A stretch of 64,000 nt of DNA from Bacteroidales bacterium (GTDB taxonomy: Bacteria > Bacteroidota > Bacteroidia > Bacteroidales > VadinHA17), in NCBI GenBank assembly GCA_022865305.1, contig JALHSP010000157.1, positions 79,303 to 143,302 of the forward strand. The letters run 5' to 3'. Numbering within the stretch: the first letter of the stretch is position 1; the number at the start of each line of letters is the position of its first letter. Shown here one piece after another: positions 10,640 through 21,543 of the stretch. The translations under genes were made by a program, and so were the position numbers. The notes under the pieces were generated by a model. It saw nothing but the letters and a program-made list of their open reading frames with translations, ran no database searches and was not told the origin of the DNA.

Positions 10640-13039
10640 ATGAACCGTCAGATTCAAATAATCTTCAGGAATATATCCAGAAAACCTGTTTATACAATTA
10701 TCACTTTTACAGGATTTGCATTCGCAATTGCAGCGAGCCTTCTTATCTATCTCTGGGTTTATAATGAGATTAGTTTTGACAGGTTCCATCCTGATTACCA
10801 GCGGATATACCGTGTCCTCACTCTTTCTAAACAGGGCGATGAAATAGTAAAATTGCCATATTGTTATCGTCTTGTACCTAAAACGATGGAAATAGATTAT
10901 GAGCAGATTGAATATGCCACATATATAAGCTACAGTTCTGAAGATTCTCCCCTGATGCTTGAAACAGGAGGGGAAAAAATTGAGGCGAGAATGTGCTGGA
11001 CCAACGAAGACTTTTTTAAGATCTTCGGAGGATTTAAATTTATGGAAGGTTCTCCGGAAGGTGCGTTTATGAATCCTGATAATATTGTCCTTACCGAAAA
11101 AACGGCAGAGAAATTATTCGGCGACCAGCCTGCTCTTGGGAAAACACTTATCAGCAACAAATACTCCAGGGAAATTTATACAGTCGGTGGCGTGATCCGT
11201 ATCCCTGAGCAAAGTCACATTGATTTTGGATTCATTCTTTCAGAGAATAACAGCAGGTATTCGCGTTATTCAAATAGCTGGGGAGACAAAGGTTTTGTGA
11301 GGGTATATGTTAAACTTAAAAAAGACGCTCAGATAGATGACCAGTTTATCAATGCGATTTCAAATCACATCAGCCGTTATTCGAAAATTACAGACAAACT
11401 TGTTTTTCAGCCTCTGGCTGATATTCATCTCTATTCAGATTATCCGCCTGACTTTTTCGATAAAAAACCGGGCAATTACAAGTATGTATGGATATTCTCC
11501 GGACTTGCTTTCCTGATCATTCTTATGGCTTCTTTAAATTTCTCGATCTTATCAGTTGCCCGTGCATCGGAACGGTCTGTTGAGATAGGGATCAAAAAAG
11601 TAAACGGGAGCAGCAGGATCAGGATCTTCAGACAGTTTATGACAGAATCTGTGATTCAAACTTTTGCGGCAACTATTGCCGCACTCTTAATTGTCTGGCT
11701 CATTCTTCCATGGTTTAATACTATTTCCTACAGAGATCTTACCTTTAGTTTTTCCGCGGGTTTTATTATTAACCTTTTCCTTCTGACCTTTATGGTAGGT
11801 GCTATTGCTGGTGTCTACCCGTCATTATACCTTTCCTCTTTTAATCCCATTGGAATTTTCAGAAGAGGCTCACTATCCGGTTCAAGAAGTAATTTTATAA
11901 GGTTGCTTGTGACTTTCCAGTTTACTATAGCTATCTTTTTTATTATTGCAACTACGCTGTTTGTCAAACAGTTAAATTTTATCCATAACAAAAATCTGGG
12001 TATAGATGATGAGAATATTATTGTTATTCCGACAGGTTTGTGGTATGACAATAAACAATTTAAGGAAGAATTACAAAGGAATCCACGGATTCTAAGTGTA
12101 TCAGCAAGCACTTATGCCCCCATTGATGTTGGGTTCAAACGAGGTCTTCCGCTTAGCCACCAGGGACTTCTTGACACTCTTCAGGTAAATTATTATTTTG
12201 TAGATGAAGACTTTGCAAAAACCTACAATCTGGATATAATAAAAGGCCAGTTTCTGCAAATGACTTCTGCGGCGTACTGGGAAGAATCTGAGAAAGCCGG
12301 TAAAAGTAAAAAGGAAGGAATTGAATACGCTATTTCTATTCCAATTGTAATAAATGAAACTACAGAAAATATGCTGGGTTTCGATGACCCGATAGGTCAG
12401 CGGATTGGAAACAATGTGATTGTAGGAGTGGTTAAAGATTTTCATTTCAGGTCATTACATTATGCAATTGAACCATTGATCATGTCAAATAACCCGGAAG
12501 CTATTATGACAATGAATGTACGGATTGTACCAGGGAATATCACTGAAACACTTAATTACATACGTGACACCTACAAAAAGAACAGGGATGACAGAGGATT
12601 TTCTTATACTTTTTTTGACGACCTGCTTGACGAGAAATACCAGGCTGAGATCAGGTTGAAAAATATCACCATTGCCTTTGGAATTCTGGCGATTGTAATT
12701 TCTGTTCTTGGAATACTCGGTATGGCCATCTTTTCTATTGACCGCCGGACCAAAGAGATCGGATTACGGAAAGTCGCCGGTGCAAAAAGTTCTGAAATAC
12801 TTGTTCTCCTGAATAAAGAATTCTTAATGTGGGTCGTGGTCGCATTTTGTATAGCAGCTCCTGTTGCATGGTTTACAATGCATAAATGGCTTCAGAATTT
12901 TGTATATAAGACTGACCTGAGCTGGTGGATCTTTGTGGTGTCGGGAATCATTGCTTTTGCAATTGCCTTATTGACTGTCAGCTGGCAATCCTGGCGTGCT
13001 TCTACAAGAAATCCGGTTGAGGCATTACGTTATGAGTGA
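10640..13039 (+). CDS. ABC transporter permease, MacB/FtsX type
   Basis: 799 aa; 'EIGIKKVNGSS', 'EIGLRKVAGAKSSEI', C-terminal 'NPVEALRYE'. Confidence 0.9.
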   Translation: MNRQIQIIFRNISRKPVYTIITFTGFAFAIAASLLIYLWVYNEISFDRFHPDYQRIYRVLTLSKQGDEIVKLPYCYRLVPKTMEIDYEQIEYATYISYSSEDSPLMLETGGEKIEARMCWTNEDFFKIFGGFKFMEGSPEGAFMNPDNIVLTEKTAEKLFGDQPALGKTLISNKYSREIYTVGGVIRIPEQSHIDFGFILSENNSRYSRYSNSWGDKGFVRVYVKLKKDAQIDDQFINAISNHISRYSKITDKLVFQPLADIHLYSDYPPDFFDKKPGNYKYVWIFSGLAFLIILMASLNFSILSVARASERSVEIGIKKVNGSSRIRIFRQFMTESVIQTFAATIAALLIVWLILPWFNTISYRDLTFSFSAGFIINLFLLTFMVGAIAGVYPSLYLSSFNPIGIFRRGSLSGSRSNFIRLLVTFQFTIAIFFIIATTLFVKQLNFIHNKNLGIDDENIIVIPTGLWYDNKQFKEELQRNPRILSVSASTYAPIDVGFKRGLPLSHQGLLDTLQVNYYFVDEDFAKTYNLDIIKGQFLQMTSAAYWEESEKAGKSKKEGIEYAISIPIVINETTENMLGFDDPIGQRIGNNVIVGVVKDFHFRSLHYAIEPLIMSNNPEAIMTMNVRIVPGNITETLNYIRDTYKKNRDDRGFSYTFFDDLLDEKYQAEIRLKNITIAFGILAIVISVLGILGMAIFSIDRRTKEIGLRKVAGAKSSEILVLLNKEFLMWVVVAFCIAAPVAWFTMHKWLQNFVYKTDLSWWIFVVSGIIAFAIALLTVSWQSWRASTRNPVEALRYE

Positions 13040-13163
13040 ACAAAATGAGATTTTGTGGAGGTTTTCAGCTAATCCTTAGTGCTCTTTTGTGATGAAAAAA
13101 AATCACACTGATTAGAATTGCATAATGTTATTGAAGTCCTAATTTTACCCCAAATTCTGTTTT

Positions 13164-14417
13164 ATGAAAGTATTTAAATTCGGAGGCGCTTCTGTAAAGG
13201 ATGCATCGGGAATAAAGAATCTTGCCAATATTGTATCAAATGAGAAAGATAACCTTGTGATTGTAGTTTCCGCATTCGGAAAAACAACCAATGCTCTGGA
13301 AAAATTATTGAAAAGCTGGATTGCCGGGGATAAGGATTATACAGAGCATCTTGAAGACATTTATTCATATCATTCAAAGGTTTCCGATGAGCTCTTTCCT
13401 TCAGCTAATTCAGCCAAAAGCAACCTGGATATCTCTTTTACCAGGCTTAAAGAGTATCTCGCAACAGCAGAAAAATCGGAGTATGATTATGAGTATGACC
13501 AGGTTGTATCTTATGGTGAAATTTGGTCAACTCTGATTGTTGCCGAATACCTTAAAATGTCAGGTTTGAAATCAGAATGGGTCGATATCCGCGATAACCT
13601 GGTAACTGATGACAGGTACAGGGATGCAAATATCCTATGGAGTGAAAGCTCAAACCGGATTAAGACTGTTTTTGATTTTAAGAGATTTACTATTTATGTA
13701 ACCCAGGGTTTCATCGGAGGAACAGTTACCGGAATATCTACAACCCTTGGCCGTGAGGGGTCGGATTTTACAGCAGCTATCCTGGCGAATATACTTGATG
13801 CTGAATGCGTGGTTGTATGGAAAGATGTGCCCGGTGTGCTTAATGCAGATCCGAAATGGTTGACCGATGCCCGGAAGCTTGAGGAAATGTCGTACAGGGA
13901 AGCAGTTGAAATGACATTCTCTGGTGCAAAAGTCATTCATCCAAAAACCATCAAGCCACTTCACAATAAGAATATCCCTCTTTATGTAAAATCGTTCCTT
14001 GCTCCTGAGGAGAATGGCACCCTGATAACAGCAGAACCGACTCTTAAGGAAATTATGCCTGTCTTCATCAGGAAGGAAAAACAGATACTTTTTTCAATTC
14101 TGCCTAAAGACTTTTCATTCGTTATGGTAGATAACCTGAGCAGGATCTTTCATTCCTTTTTAATTCACGGCATAAAGGTGAATCTGGTTGAGGCAAGCGC
14201 AGTAAGTATAGATGTCTGCGTTGATGATGACCGACCAAAAGTGGATATCCTTCTGGCAGATTTGAAAAATGAATATTCAGCAATTTATAATGAAAATGTT
14301 GAAATGCTTTCAGTACGGCATTATACACCTGAGGCGATTGAAAGAATAACTAAAGGCCGGGACATTTTGCTTGAGCAGCGAACCAGAAGCACGGTCCGTT
14401 TTGTTGTCAGGCAATAA
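13164..14417 (+). CDS. lysC: Aspartate kinase
   Basis: 417 aa; MKVFKFGGASVKDASGIKNL N-terminus, 'TTLGREGSDFTAAILANIL', 'WKDVPGVLNADPKW'. Confidence 0.88.
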   Translation: MKVFKFGGASVKDASGIKNLANIVSNEKDNLVIVVSAFGKTTNALEKLLKSWIAGDKDYTEHLEDIYSYHSKVSDELFPSANSAKSNLDISFTRLKEYLATAEKSEYDYEYDQVVSYGEIWSTLIVAEYLKMSGLKSEWVDIRDNLVTDDRYRDANILWSESSNRIKTVFDFKRFTIYVTQGFIGGTVTGISTTLGREGSDFTAAILANILDAECVVVWKDVPGVLNADPKWLTDARKLEEMSYREAVEMTFSGAKVIHPKTIKPLHNKNIPLYVKSFLAPEENGTLITAEPTLKEIMPVFIRKEKQILFSILPKDFSFVMVDNLSRIFHSFLIHGIKVNLVEASAVSIDVCVDDDRPKVDILLADLKNEYSAIYNENVEMLSVRHYTPEAIERITKGRDILLEQRTRSTVRFVVRQ

Positions 14418-14480
14418 TACTTACCTTATCCTCATCATTTTGTCTTTTAATTATTTGTTAAGCGCCTGATAAGTGTTAGT

Positions 14481-16172
14481 TCAATTGGTTTCACTATTTG
14501 TTATTATTAATTTATTTCTTGTGCTATTTATGGAAGGATCTGTGATTCCATCAATAATTCCGAATATAAAATCATATTTACTTTCACTCATCTCCTTTGG
14601 ACTAAATTTGAAATTTAATTTCGCTGTATCACAAGCTTTTATAAGTAAATTGTTATTAAAAGGCTTTATAAAAATGAATTCCTTGTTTTCGACATTTCTA
14701 AGCGAGATATATATTTTATGGTTATTGGTAAAGCATAGTGGGTATTGTCTGTGATTTATAATATGAATGGGTATTAGAATACTATCTATGTTATTAAGGA
14801 TATCTTTTTCATTACATAAGATTCTTATATTATTAAAAGAAGTGAAACTATCTATCTTTTTATAATTTATTTTTACCCCCATTCTTGTTTGGAGTTCCTG
14901 GCTCCCTTCAAATTTACCACGCTTAATAATAATAACATTTTTAGATTGAATGGTATCTTCATAATTCCAGATCTGGTACTGAGATTTTTTCTTTCCACCC
15001 GGGTAAAAGGCAATCCCCAGGTTTTTCGAATAAAATGAATATAGCGGAGCTTCTCTCAGCGCTCCATTCCCGGTTTCAAACACTACAGGTCTTTTTCCTG
15101 CAATTGTTTCAATATCTTCAGCCCATTGCTTTCTTCCATGATAATAATCGACATTTAAAGTATTGATTGGAAGTATATTAGTTGCCAGATAAATCCTTAC
15201 GAGAAGTATCATAATCAGGAAAGGCATTGTCAGATAAATTAATAACCTGTTATTTCTTCTGGATAAATAAAACTTAGCAGAAAGTATTATAATAGGAAAT
15301 AACATAATTGAAGTCCAGTGTAAATGAACGAATCCTCTAAAAGTATTTAGCAGAAAAAAGATAAATGTTCCTATCGTTATATACTTCAGTGTTTTATCAA
15401 ATTGGTTTTCTGGTTTATATATGAAAGGAACGAAAATAATGCCAATACCTATCATTGGGATTTGCTGGGAAATGAACTCGAATAGATTTGCGAATTCAAA
15501 CTGGTTGGCTCTCCCGTACAGGTGATATTGAAAGGATGGGAAATCATGCTGATATTGCCAAAGCAAATGAGGAATAAATAGGACACATGATAAAATAATT
15601 GAAAGGTAAAAATATTTATTTCGGAGCAGACTTAAATTTGACAGCAGAATAAATAAAACAAAAATTACAGCATGGTATTTTGAATAAAGCATAAAAGCTA
15701 TTGAAACGCCAAAAAGTAAAGATGAAAATAAATCGTTTTTGTTTATCAGTCGTTTATATGCATAAAGGCATATGATGGAAAATGCGATTAATGGAGTATC
15801 CGGAAAGGCAATAAAAGTTATATAATTAAATAGTGGAATTGATAGAAGAATCAGATAGATAATTGTTTTACCCCTTTTATTCCACTGATCAATTTTGAAC
15901 AGAAAAATAAGCCCTATTGACATTAGGAGGACATTAAACAGTCTGACTCCCATCTCTCCGGGTACAAGTGATGTCCCCAGTTTTATTAAGAACGCAAGTA
16001 AAGGCGGATGATCATAATATCCCCATTCAAGCTTACTGGAATAAAACCAATAATATCCTTCATCACTTGTAAGCTCTGTAGTACCAATTTGAATAATGTT
16101 TAAGAGAGTCCAGATTAGGATAAAATGGTACTCATTAAAGTTTAATCTGATGGTATTGATAATTTTTTTCAT
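14481..16172 (-). CDS. Glycosyltransferase family 39 (ArnT/PMT-like) membrane protein
   Basis: 'TSDEGYYWFYSSKLEWGYYDHPPLLAFLIK' GT39 motif, multiple TM helices; likely start MKKIINTIRLNF at 16172. Confidence 0.85.
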   Translation of the reverse strand: MKKIINTIRLNFNEYHFILIWTLLNIIQIGTTELTSDEGYYWFYSSKLEWGYYDHPPLLAFLIKLGTSLVPGEMGVRLFNVLLMSIGLIFLFKIDQWNKRGKTIIYLILLSIPLFNYITFIAFPDTPLIAFSIICLYAYKRLINKNDLFSSLLFGVSIAFMLYSKYHAVIFVLFILLSNLSLLRNKYFYLSIILSCVLFIPHLLWQYQHDFPSFQYHLYGRANQFEFANLFEFISQQIPMIGIGIIFVPFIYKPENQFDKTLKYITIGTFIFFLLNTFRGFVHLHWTSIMLFPIIILSAKFYLSRRNNRLLIYLTMPFLIMILLVRIYLATNILPINTLNVDYYHGRKQWAEDIETIAGKRPVVFETGNGALREAPLYSFYSKNLGIAFYPGGKKKSQYQIWNYEDTIQSKNVIIIKRGKFEGSQELQTRMGVKINYKKIDSFTSFNNIRILCNEKDILNNIDSILIPIHIINHRQYPLCFTNNHKIYISLRNVENKEFIFIKPFNNNLLIKACDTAKLNFKFSPKEMSESKYDFIFGIIDGITDPSINSTRNKLIITNSETN

Positions 16173-16361
16173 TCCTTTTTGGGTGGTCCTTAACAAGACA
16201 TGGTTTTGATTTATTCGACTTTGTTATAAAATATATTGGAAATATTAAGTATTTGGTAATTCCATTGAAAGTAAAATCATAATTTGACCGCGAGTCTCCA
16301 GAATTTTTTAAGGTTTTCGTTTTGGGATCATTTAAATCTAGTGGTTTCGTGGCAACCAACA

Positions 16362-17705
16362 TTATCTGTCAAACATTAACCGTTGGCCCCTGGCATCTTC
16401 ATTTATAATCCCATTATTATATACGACAGTTCCATTAATAATTGTTATGCAGATTCTCGACTTAAATGTTGTTCCTTCGAAAGGCGACCAGCCGCATTTA
16501 TAAAGGATATTTTCCTTTGAAACGGTCCATGGATTGTCCGGGTCAACAAGACAAAGGTCAGCCTGATATCCTTCTCTTATAAAGCCTCTCTTTCTGATAC
16601 TGAAAATTAATGCGGGATTGTGGCACATTTTTTCTACAATTTTTAAAAGGCTGAAGGTTTTGTTGTGCCATAGTTCTAACATTGCAACCAGTGAATGCTG
16701 AACCATTGGACCTCCCGATGGTGTATTGAAATAACTGTTCGATTTCTCTTCAATGGTATGAGGTGCATGGTCAGTTGCTATAACATCAATCAGGTCATTA
16801 TTCACTGCTTCAATAAGGGAATCCCTGTCGAACCTGGTTTTTATAGCAGGATTCCATTTGATCCTTGATCCCAGTTTCTCATAGTATGAATCGTCAAACC
16901 ATAAGTGATGAATGCATACCTCACCTGTTATTCTTTTCTGTTCAAGAGGGATTTCATTACTGAACAGTTTGATTTCATCGGCAGTTGACAGATGTAAAAT
17001 ATGCAGACGGGTGTTGTATTCCCTTGCTAGATTTACAGCATGGGATGAAGAGAGAAAACAGGCTTCGCGGCTGCGGATCAGTGGGTGCATTTTTACAGGG
17101 ATATCCTCACCGTATTTTTGCCTGTATATTTCAATATTTTTCCTGATGGTCTGCTCATCTTCACAGTGGGCATTAATTGGCAAATAAGCATTTTTAAAAA
17201 GATCTCTCAGGGCATCTTTGTTGTCAACCAGCATGTTTCCGGTGGAAGAGCCCATGAATACCTTAATCCCACAAACCTCTTGTGGATTAACTTTCATTAA
17301 TTCTGTGAGGTTGTCATTCGTTGCACCAATATTAAAGGAGTAATTTATCAGTGATCTTTCAGAACCCAGCTTATATTTTTCGTTCAGTGCTTTAAGTGTA
17401 ACTGTTTGAGGTACAGTGTTGGGCATATCCATAAAAGAGGTAATTCCTCCTGCAGCGGCAGCACGGGACTCAGTGAAAATATCTCCTTTATGTGTCAGCC
17501 CGGGTTCCCTGAAGTGAACCTGATCATCTATAACTCCGGGTAGGAGCAGCAGTCCTGTCGCATCAATAATTCGTGTACCGGATTTTGGTCTGAACTGCCC
17601 CGGAGAAACTATCGCTGAGATTATTTCATCCGTAACAAGTAGATCTCCCCTGAAGGATTTTCCCTCGTTTACAATTGTGGCATTCTTGATTAAAATGCTG
17701 GACAT
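16362..17705 (-). CDS. pyrC: Dihydroorotase
   Basis: 447 aa; 'DDQVHFREPGLTHKGDIFTESRAAAAGGITSFMDMPNT', 'DVIATDHAPHT'. Confidence 0.88.
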   Translation of the reverse strand: MSSILIKNATIVNEGKSFRGDLLVTDEIISAIVSPGQFRPKSGTRIIDATGLLLLPGVIDDQVHFREPGLTHKGDIFTESRAAAAGGITSFMDMPNTVPQTVTLKALNEKYKLGSERSLINYSFNIGATNDNLTELMKVNPQEVCGIKVFMGSSTGNMLVDNKDALRDLFKNAYLPINAHCEDEQTIRKNIEIYRQKYGEDIPVKMHPLIRSREACFLSSSHAVNLAREYNTRLHILHLSTADEIKLFSNEIPLEQKRITGEVCIHHLWFDDSYYEKLGSRIKWNPAIKTRFDRDSLIEAVNNDLIDVIATDHAPHTIEEKSNSYFNTPSGGPMVQHSLVAMLELWHNKTFSLLKIVEKMCHNPALIFSIRKRGFIREGYQADLCLVDPDNPWTVSKENILYKCGWSPFEGTTFKSRICITIINGTVVYNNGIINEDARGQRLMFDR

Positions 17706-17770
17706 CAGGTGTATGTGGAAATATTATTGCCGTTGTACCATTACGCCGTTGAGCCGTTTATATTGTCCCT

Positions 17771-18499
17771 TTAGTTCCGCCTGTATTTTATGAACATGCT
17801 CCTGACCTTCATCCTGAGAACTCCCCATAACGCTTCATTAAAGATACCTCCCGACATTTTCGAGGAACCAAGTTTCCTGTCGGTAAAGATTATAGGTATT
17901 TCAACTATTTTATAGCCTAATTTCCAGGCAGTGAACTTCATCTCGATCTGAAAGCCATAACCAACCGCCCTGATATGTGCCGGTTTGATATTTTCAAGAA
18001 CCTCTTTTTTGTAACAGATAAAACCGGCCGTGGTATCCATTATCTTCATTCCTGTGATTAATCTTACGTAGATTGATGCAACATATGACATAAGAACACG
18101 GGATAACGGCCAGTTGACTACATTCACTCCGCTGATGTATCTTGATCCGATAGCCACATCAGACCCGTCATCATGGCAAGCCTGATATAGTCTTACCAGG
18201 TCGCGTGGGTCATGGGAGAAATCGGCATCCATTTCAAAAACATATTTGTAACCATTTTCGAGAGCCCAGTCAAATCCGGTGATATATGCTGTGCCAAGTC
18301 CCATTTTCCCGGGACGCTCTAACAGATGGAGGTTTTTATTTACGGTCTGCAGAGTTTTAACAATCGCGGCTGTTCCGTCAGGAGAATTATCATCAATTAT
18401 CAGGATATCAAAAGGAACACTCAGGGAAGAAATTGCTTTGATTATTGCTTCAACATTTTCTCTTTCCTTATATGTAGGTATAATAACTAAATTCTCCAT
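17771..18499 (-). CDS. Polyprenol monophosphomannose synthase-like GT2
   Basis: 242 aa; 'IIPTYKERENVEAII', 'IDDNSPDGTA', 'EMDADFSHDP', C-terminal 'RKLGSSKMSGGIFNEALWGVLRMK'. Confidence 0.88.
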   Translation of the reverse strand: MENLVIIPTYKERENVEAIIKAISSLSVPFDILIIDDNSPDGTAAIVKTLQTVNKNLHLLERPGKMGLGTAYITGFDWALENGYKYVFEMDADFSHDPRDLVRLYQACHDDGSDVAIGSRYISGVNVVNWPLSRVLMSYVASIYVRLITGMKIMDTTAGFICYKKEVLENIKPAHIRAVGYGFQIEMKFTAWKLGYKIVEIPIIFTDRKLGSSKMSGGIFNEALWGVLRMKVRSMFIKYRRN

Positions 18500-18787
18500 A
18501 GATGATAAATATCTACGAAATTAATTAAATTCAATTAATGTCTATTCAATTAATCATTTATTTAAGGCTACAGTAATGTTTCAAAGGGATGAATGAATCA
18601 GGCTATCTGAAGTTATTGGTGATCAGTGTTTATTACTACCGGATAGTGTCTGATCTGATGTTGATTTTTTGCGGTACTCCCACTAATTCAAATTAATACT
18701 GAAGCTACTCATTTTATAAATAATATGATTTATAAATAGATTTTAATTATATATAATTTTACTTTTGTCCTCTTGAAATTATTCTTC

Positions 18788-19822
18788 ATGCGAAACCGTA
18801 TTGCATTATTCCTGTTATTTCTGGTAATTTCTGGTAAATGTCTTTCACAGCGGACTATCTGGGATATCAGAATGTTCTCATTTTTCGATAATAATGAATT
18901 TGGACATTCATCAGTTCAGATTCCGCAGACAATGGCTGGTGTCCGGTTTGCTCCGAATATCGGATTGCAGTGGGATTCAGTCAATAGTGTTATTACAGGT
19001 GTGAATCTTCTGCATGAATATGGCAGTAACAAATTTATTGGGAATTATTATCCGACTGCTTACTATAAATTCGACAAAAAACCTTTTGTTTTTCTAATGG
19101 GAGCATTTCCAAGGAGCTTTATCCATGATATGTATCCACGTTTATTCTTTCAGGACTCCATAATCTACTATCGTCCAAATGTGAATGGTATTATGATTGA
19201 ATATTCAAGCAAAAAGCTTCGCCTTGGCTTATGGCTTGATTGGACAGGCAGGCAGGCGATTGACACACGTGAGACATTTTTACTGGGAGTATCCGGTAAA
19301 TATAAACCTGGTATTTTATATCTCCGGCATTTATCATATCTCTTCCATTTTTCAGGACCCATAAATCCTGTGGTTAATGAAGCATTGCATGATAACGGAT
19401 TGGCACTTACCTCAATAGGACTCGATTTCACGGGGAAAACTTTACTTGACAAATTTGAAATAAGCGCAGGGTGGGCAATTGGGCTTGATCGTGCCAGAGC
19501 TGATGGAACAGGATGGTTCACACATAGTGGATTCCTTTCTGAAACGACAATTGAATTTAAACGGGTAGGCCTGTTCAATTCATTGTATCTGGGTGATGGC
19601 CAGATGTATTATTATGAGGATCACGATAATGAACTTTACTGGGGTGATCCGTTCTACAGGGCTAAGGCTTACAACAGATCTGATTTTTATATAGATTTCA
19701 TCAAAGATAAGAGAACAAGTGTCAGGCTGATTTATTCATTGCACTTTGCTGAATCCAGAATGTATCATGAGCAGGCATTGAAAGTATCAGTTAATCTGAA
19801 CAATCTGCGATTTAATCCATAA
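18788..19822 (+). CDS. Hypothetical secreted/outer-membrane protein
   Basis: ATG at 18788 followed by signal peptide RNRIALFLLFLVISGKCLS; stop overlaps next ATG (TAATG). Confidence 0.65.
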   Translation: MRNRIALFLLFLVISGKCLSQRTIWDIRMFSFFDNNEFGHSSVQIPQTMAGVRFAPNIGLQWDSVNSVITGVNLLHEYGSNKFIGNYYPTAYYKFDKKPFVFLMGAFPRSFIHDMYPRLFFQDSIIYYRPNVNGIMIEYSSKKLRLGLWLDWTGRQAIDTRETFLLGVSGKYKPGILYLRHLSYLFHFSGPINPVVNEALHDNGLALTSIGLDFTGKTLLDKFEISAGWAIGLDRARADGTGWFTHSGFLSETTIEFKRVGLFNSLYLGDGQMYYYEDHDNELYWGDPFYRAKAYNRSDFYIDFIKDKRTSVRLIYSLHFAESRMYHEQALKVSVNLNNLRFNP

Positions 19823-21543
19823 TGAATGGTAATGATATGATCCAGTTTCGATCTGCTCAGATGGGTACCAGAAATTATAAAAAAACTTTTTTACTGCTTC
19901 TGTTGACGTGGTTTCTGGTAAATATGATTCAGGCTCTGTTTATGGAAATTATGAGTGATGAAGCTTATTATGGATTGTATGGCAGATACCTGGCATGGGG
20001 TTATTATGACCATCCACCAATGGTTGCATTGCTCGTTAAGATCAGTTCTGTAATCTTTAAAGGGAATCTGGGGATTCGCTTTATGACCGTTCTTTTACAA
20101 CTCGGAACACTTTTAATTATCTGGAAAATTATTGATTTAAAGGATCCCGACTCAACCAGGGTAATTACGTTCTTTATTATTGCCGGTTCGATCATAATGT
20201 TTTCCGCTTACGGAATTATTACCAGCCCCGACGCTCCGCTGTTATTTTTTACCGCTTTATTCCTTTACGGTTACAAAAAATTTCTTTTTGAACAAAAATG
20301 GTCAACTGCTTTTCTGCTTTCTGTTTCAATGGCAGGATTAATCTACAGTAAATATCAGGCTGTCCTGGTTATAGGATTTGTGGTTCTTTCCAATATGCAT
20401 CTTTTAAAGACGCTCAAATTCTGGCTTGCAGGCATTCTGGCATTGATTTTACTGGCTCCACATATCCACTGGCAGTTTGCAAATAATTTTCCCAGCTTTC
20501 AGTATCATCTGGTTGACAGGTCGGAGGATTTCAGGTTTATATACTTCCTGGAATATCTGCCAAATCAACTGGCAGTTTTTAATCCTTTAACGCTGGGTGC
20601 TGTTTTATATGTCCTGATAAAATATCGCCCGGCTGATAAATTCACAAGGAGTTTGTATTTCCTGGTCATTGGATTTATTGGCTTTTTCTGGCTTATTTCT
20701 TTCCGTGGTCATGTCGAACCTCACTGGACAATTGCCTGTTCAATACCAATGATAATCCTCCTTTCGGACAGGAGCTGCGAAAATCAGCAACTATTCAGAT
20801 TTACACGCAAATATATCTTACCTTCAATTTTTCTTATCCTTGCCTTACGGATTTTCCTTATGACCAGCCTTCCATTAAACACTAAACTGGGTTTTTCGGG
20901 TAAAAAAGAGAAATACAAATATATAGAATCAGTTGCTAAAGATCTGCCTGTGGTTTTTACAGGCTCATTTCAACAACCTTCTTTATACACCTTCTTTACC
21001 GGGAAAGATGCAACAGTTATAAGTTCCGTTATTTCCAGGCAGACACAGTTCGATATTTTGCAGCTTGAAAAAAAATTTCACAATAAGCCTGTTCTTATTT
21101 GTGTAAAAGCAGATGGAATGTCACAGGTTTACGGAACAGGCAGGCTTAAATTTGATGCGTTTAAAACCGATAGCCTTCAAACGGTTAACAGGATGAAGAT
21201 TACATTCAGACTCGATCAGCAAACTCTTCAGCCGGGTGATTCAATTAATGTGCCGTTCACATTGCAGAACTCATATAATCATTCAATTGATTTTAATCAT
21301 AATCAGTTCCCGGTTGAAGTCTGCATGGTTTTCATCCAGGGGGAAAAGATTTTTGTTCAGCAGGCATCTCTGTCAGAACCTGTTAATACGATTTCAGATG
21401 GTGTGACTTTGGAACGGACGCTGATAAGTGTAATACCTGCACTTATTGAGGGAGAATATAAGTTTGGTCTTTGCCTCAATACTCTGTTCGGTCCTTCCCT
21501 GAACAGTCGATTTGTAAGAATAAAAATTGGAAACAATGATTGA
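19822..21543 (+). CDS. Glycosyltransferase family 39 membrane protein
   Basis: 573 aa; 'MSDEAYYGLYGRYLAWGYYDHPPMVALLVKI'; C-terminal non-TM extension. Confidence 0.85.
   Translation: MNGNDMIQFRSAQMGTRNYKKTFLLLLLTWFLVNMIQALFMEIMSDEAYYGLYGRYLAWGYYDHPPMVALLVKISSVIFKGNLGIRFMTVLLQLGTLLIIWKIIDLKDPDSTRVITFFIIAGSIIMFSAYGIITSPDAPLLFFTALFLYGYKKFLFEQKWSTAFLLSVSMAGLIYSKYQAVLVIGFVVLSNMHLLKTLKFWLAGILALILLAPHIHWQFANNFPSFQYHLVDRSEDFRFIYFLEYLPNQLAVFNPLTLGAVLYVLIKYRPADKFTRSLYFLVIGFIGFFWLISFRGHVEPHWTIACSIPMIILLSDRSCENQQLFRFTRKYILPSIFLILALRIFLMTSLPLNTKLGFSGKKEKYKYIESVAKDLPVVFTGSFQQPSLYTFFTGKDATVISSVISRQTQFDILQLEKKFHNKPVLICVKADGMSQVYGTGRLKFDAFKTDSLQTVNRMKITFRLDQQTLQPGDSINVPFTLQNSYNHSIDFNHNQFPVEVCMVFIQGEKIFVQQASLSEPVNTISDGVTLERTLISVIPALIEGEYKFGLCLNTLFGPSLNSRFVRIKIGNND

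Noticed and set aside
14473-14754. Plus-strand 93-aa ORF
   Set aside because: Antisense to the 3' end of the GT39 gene
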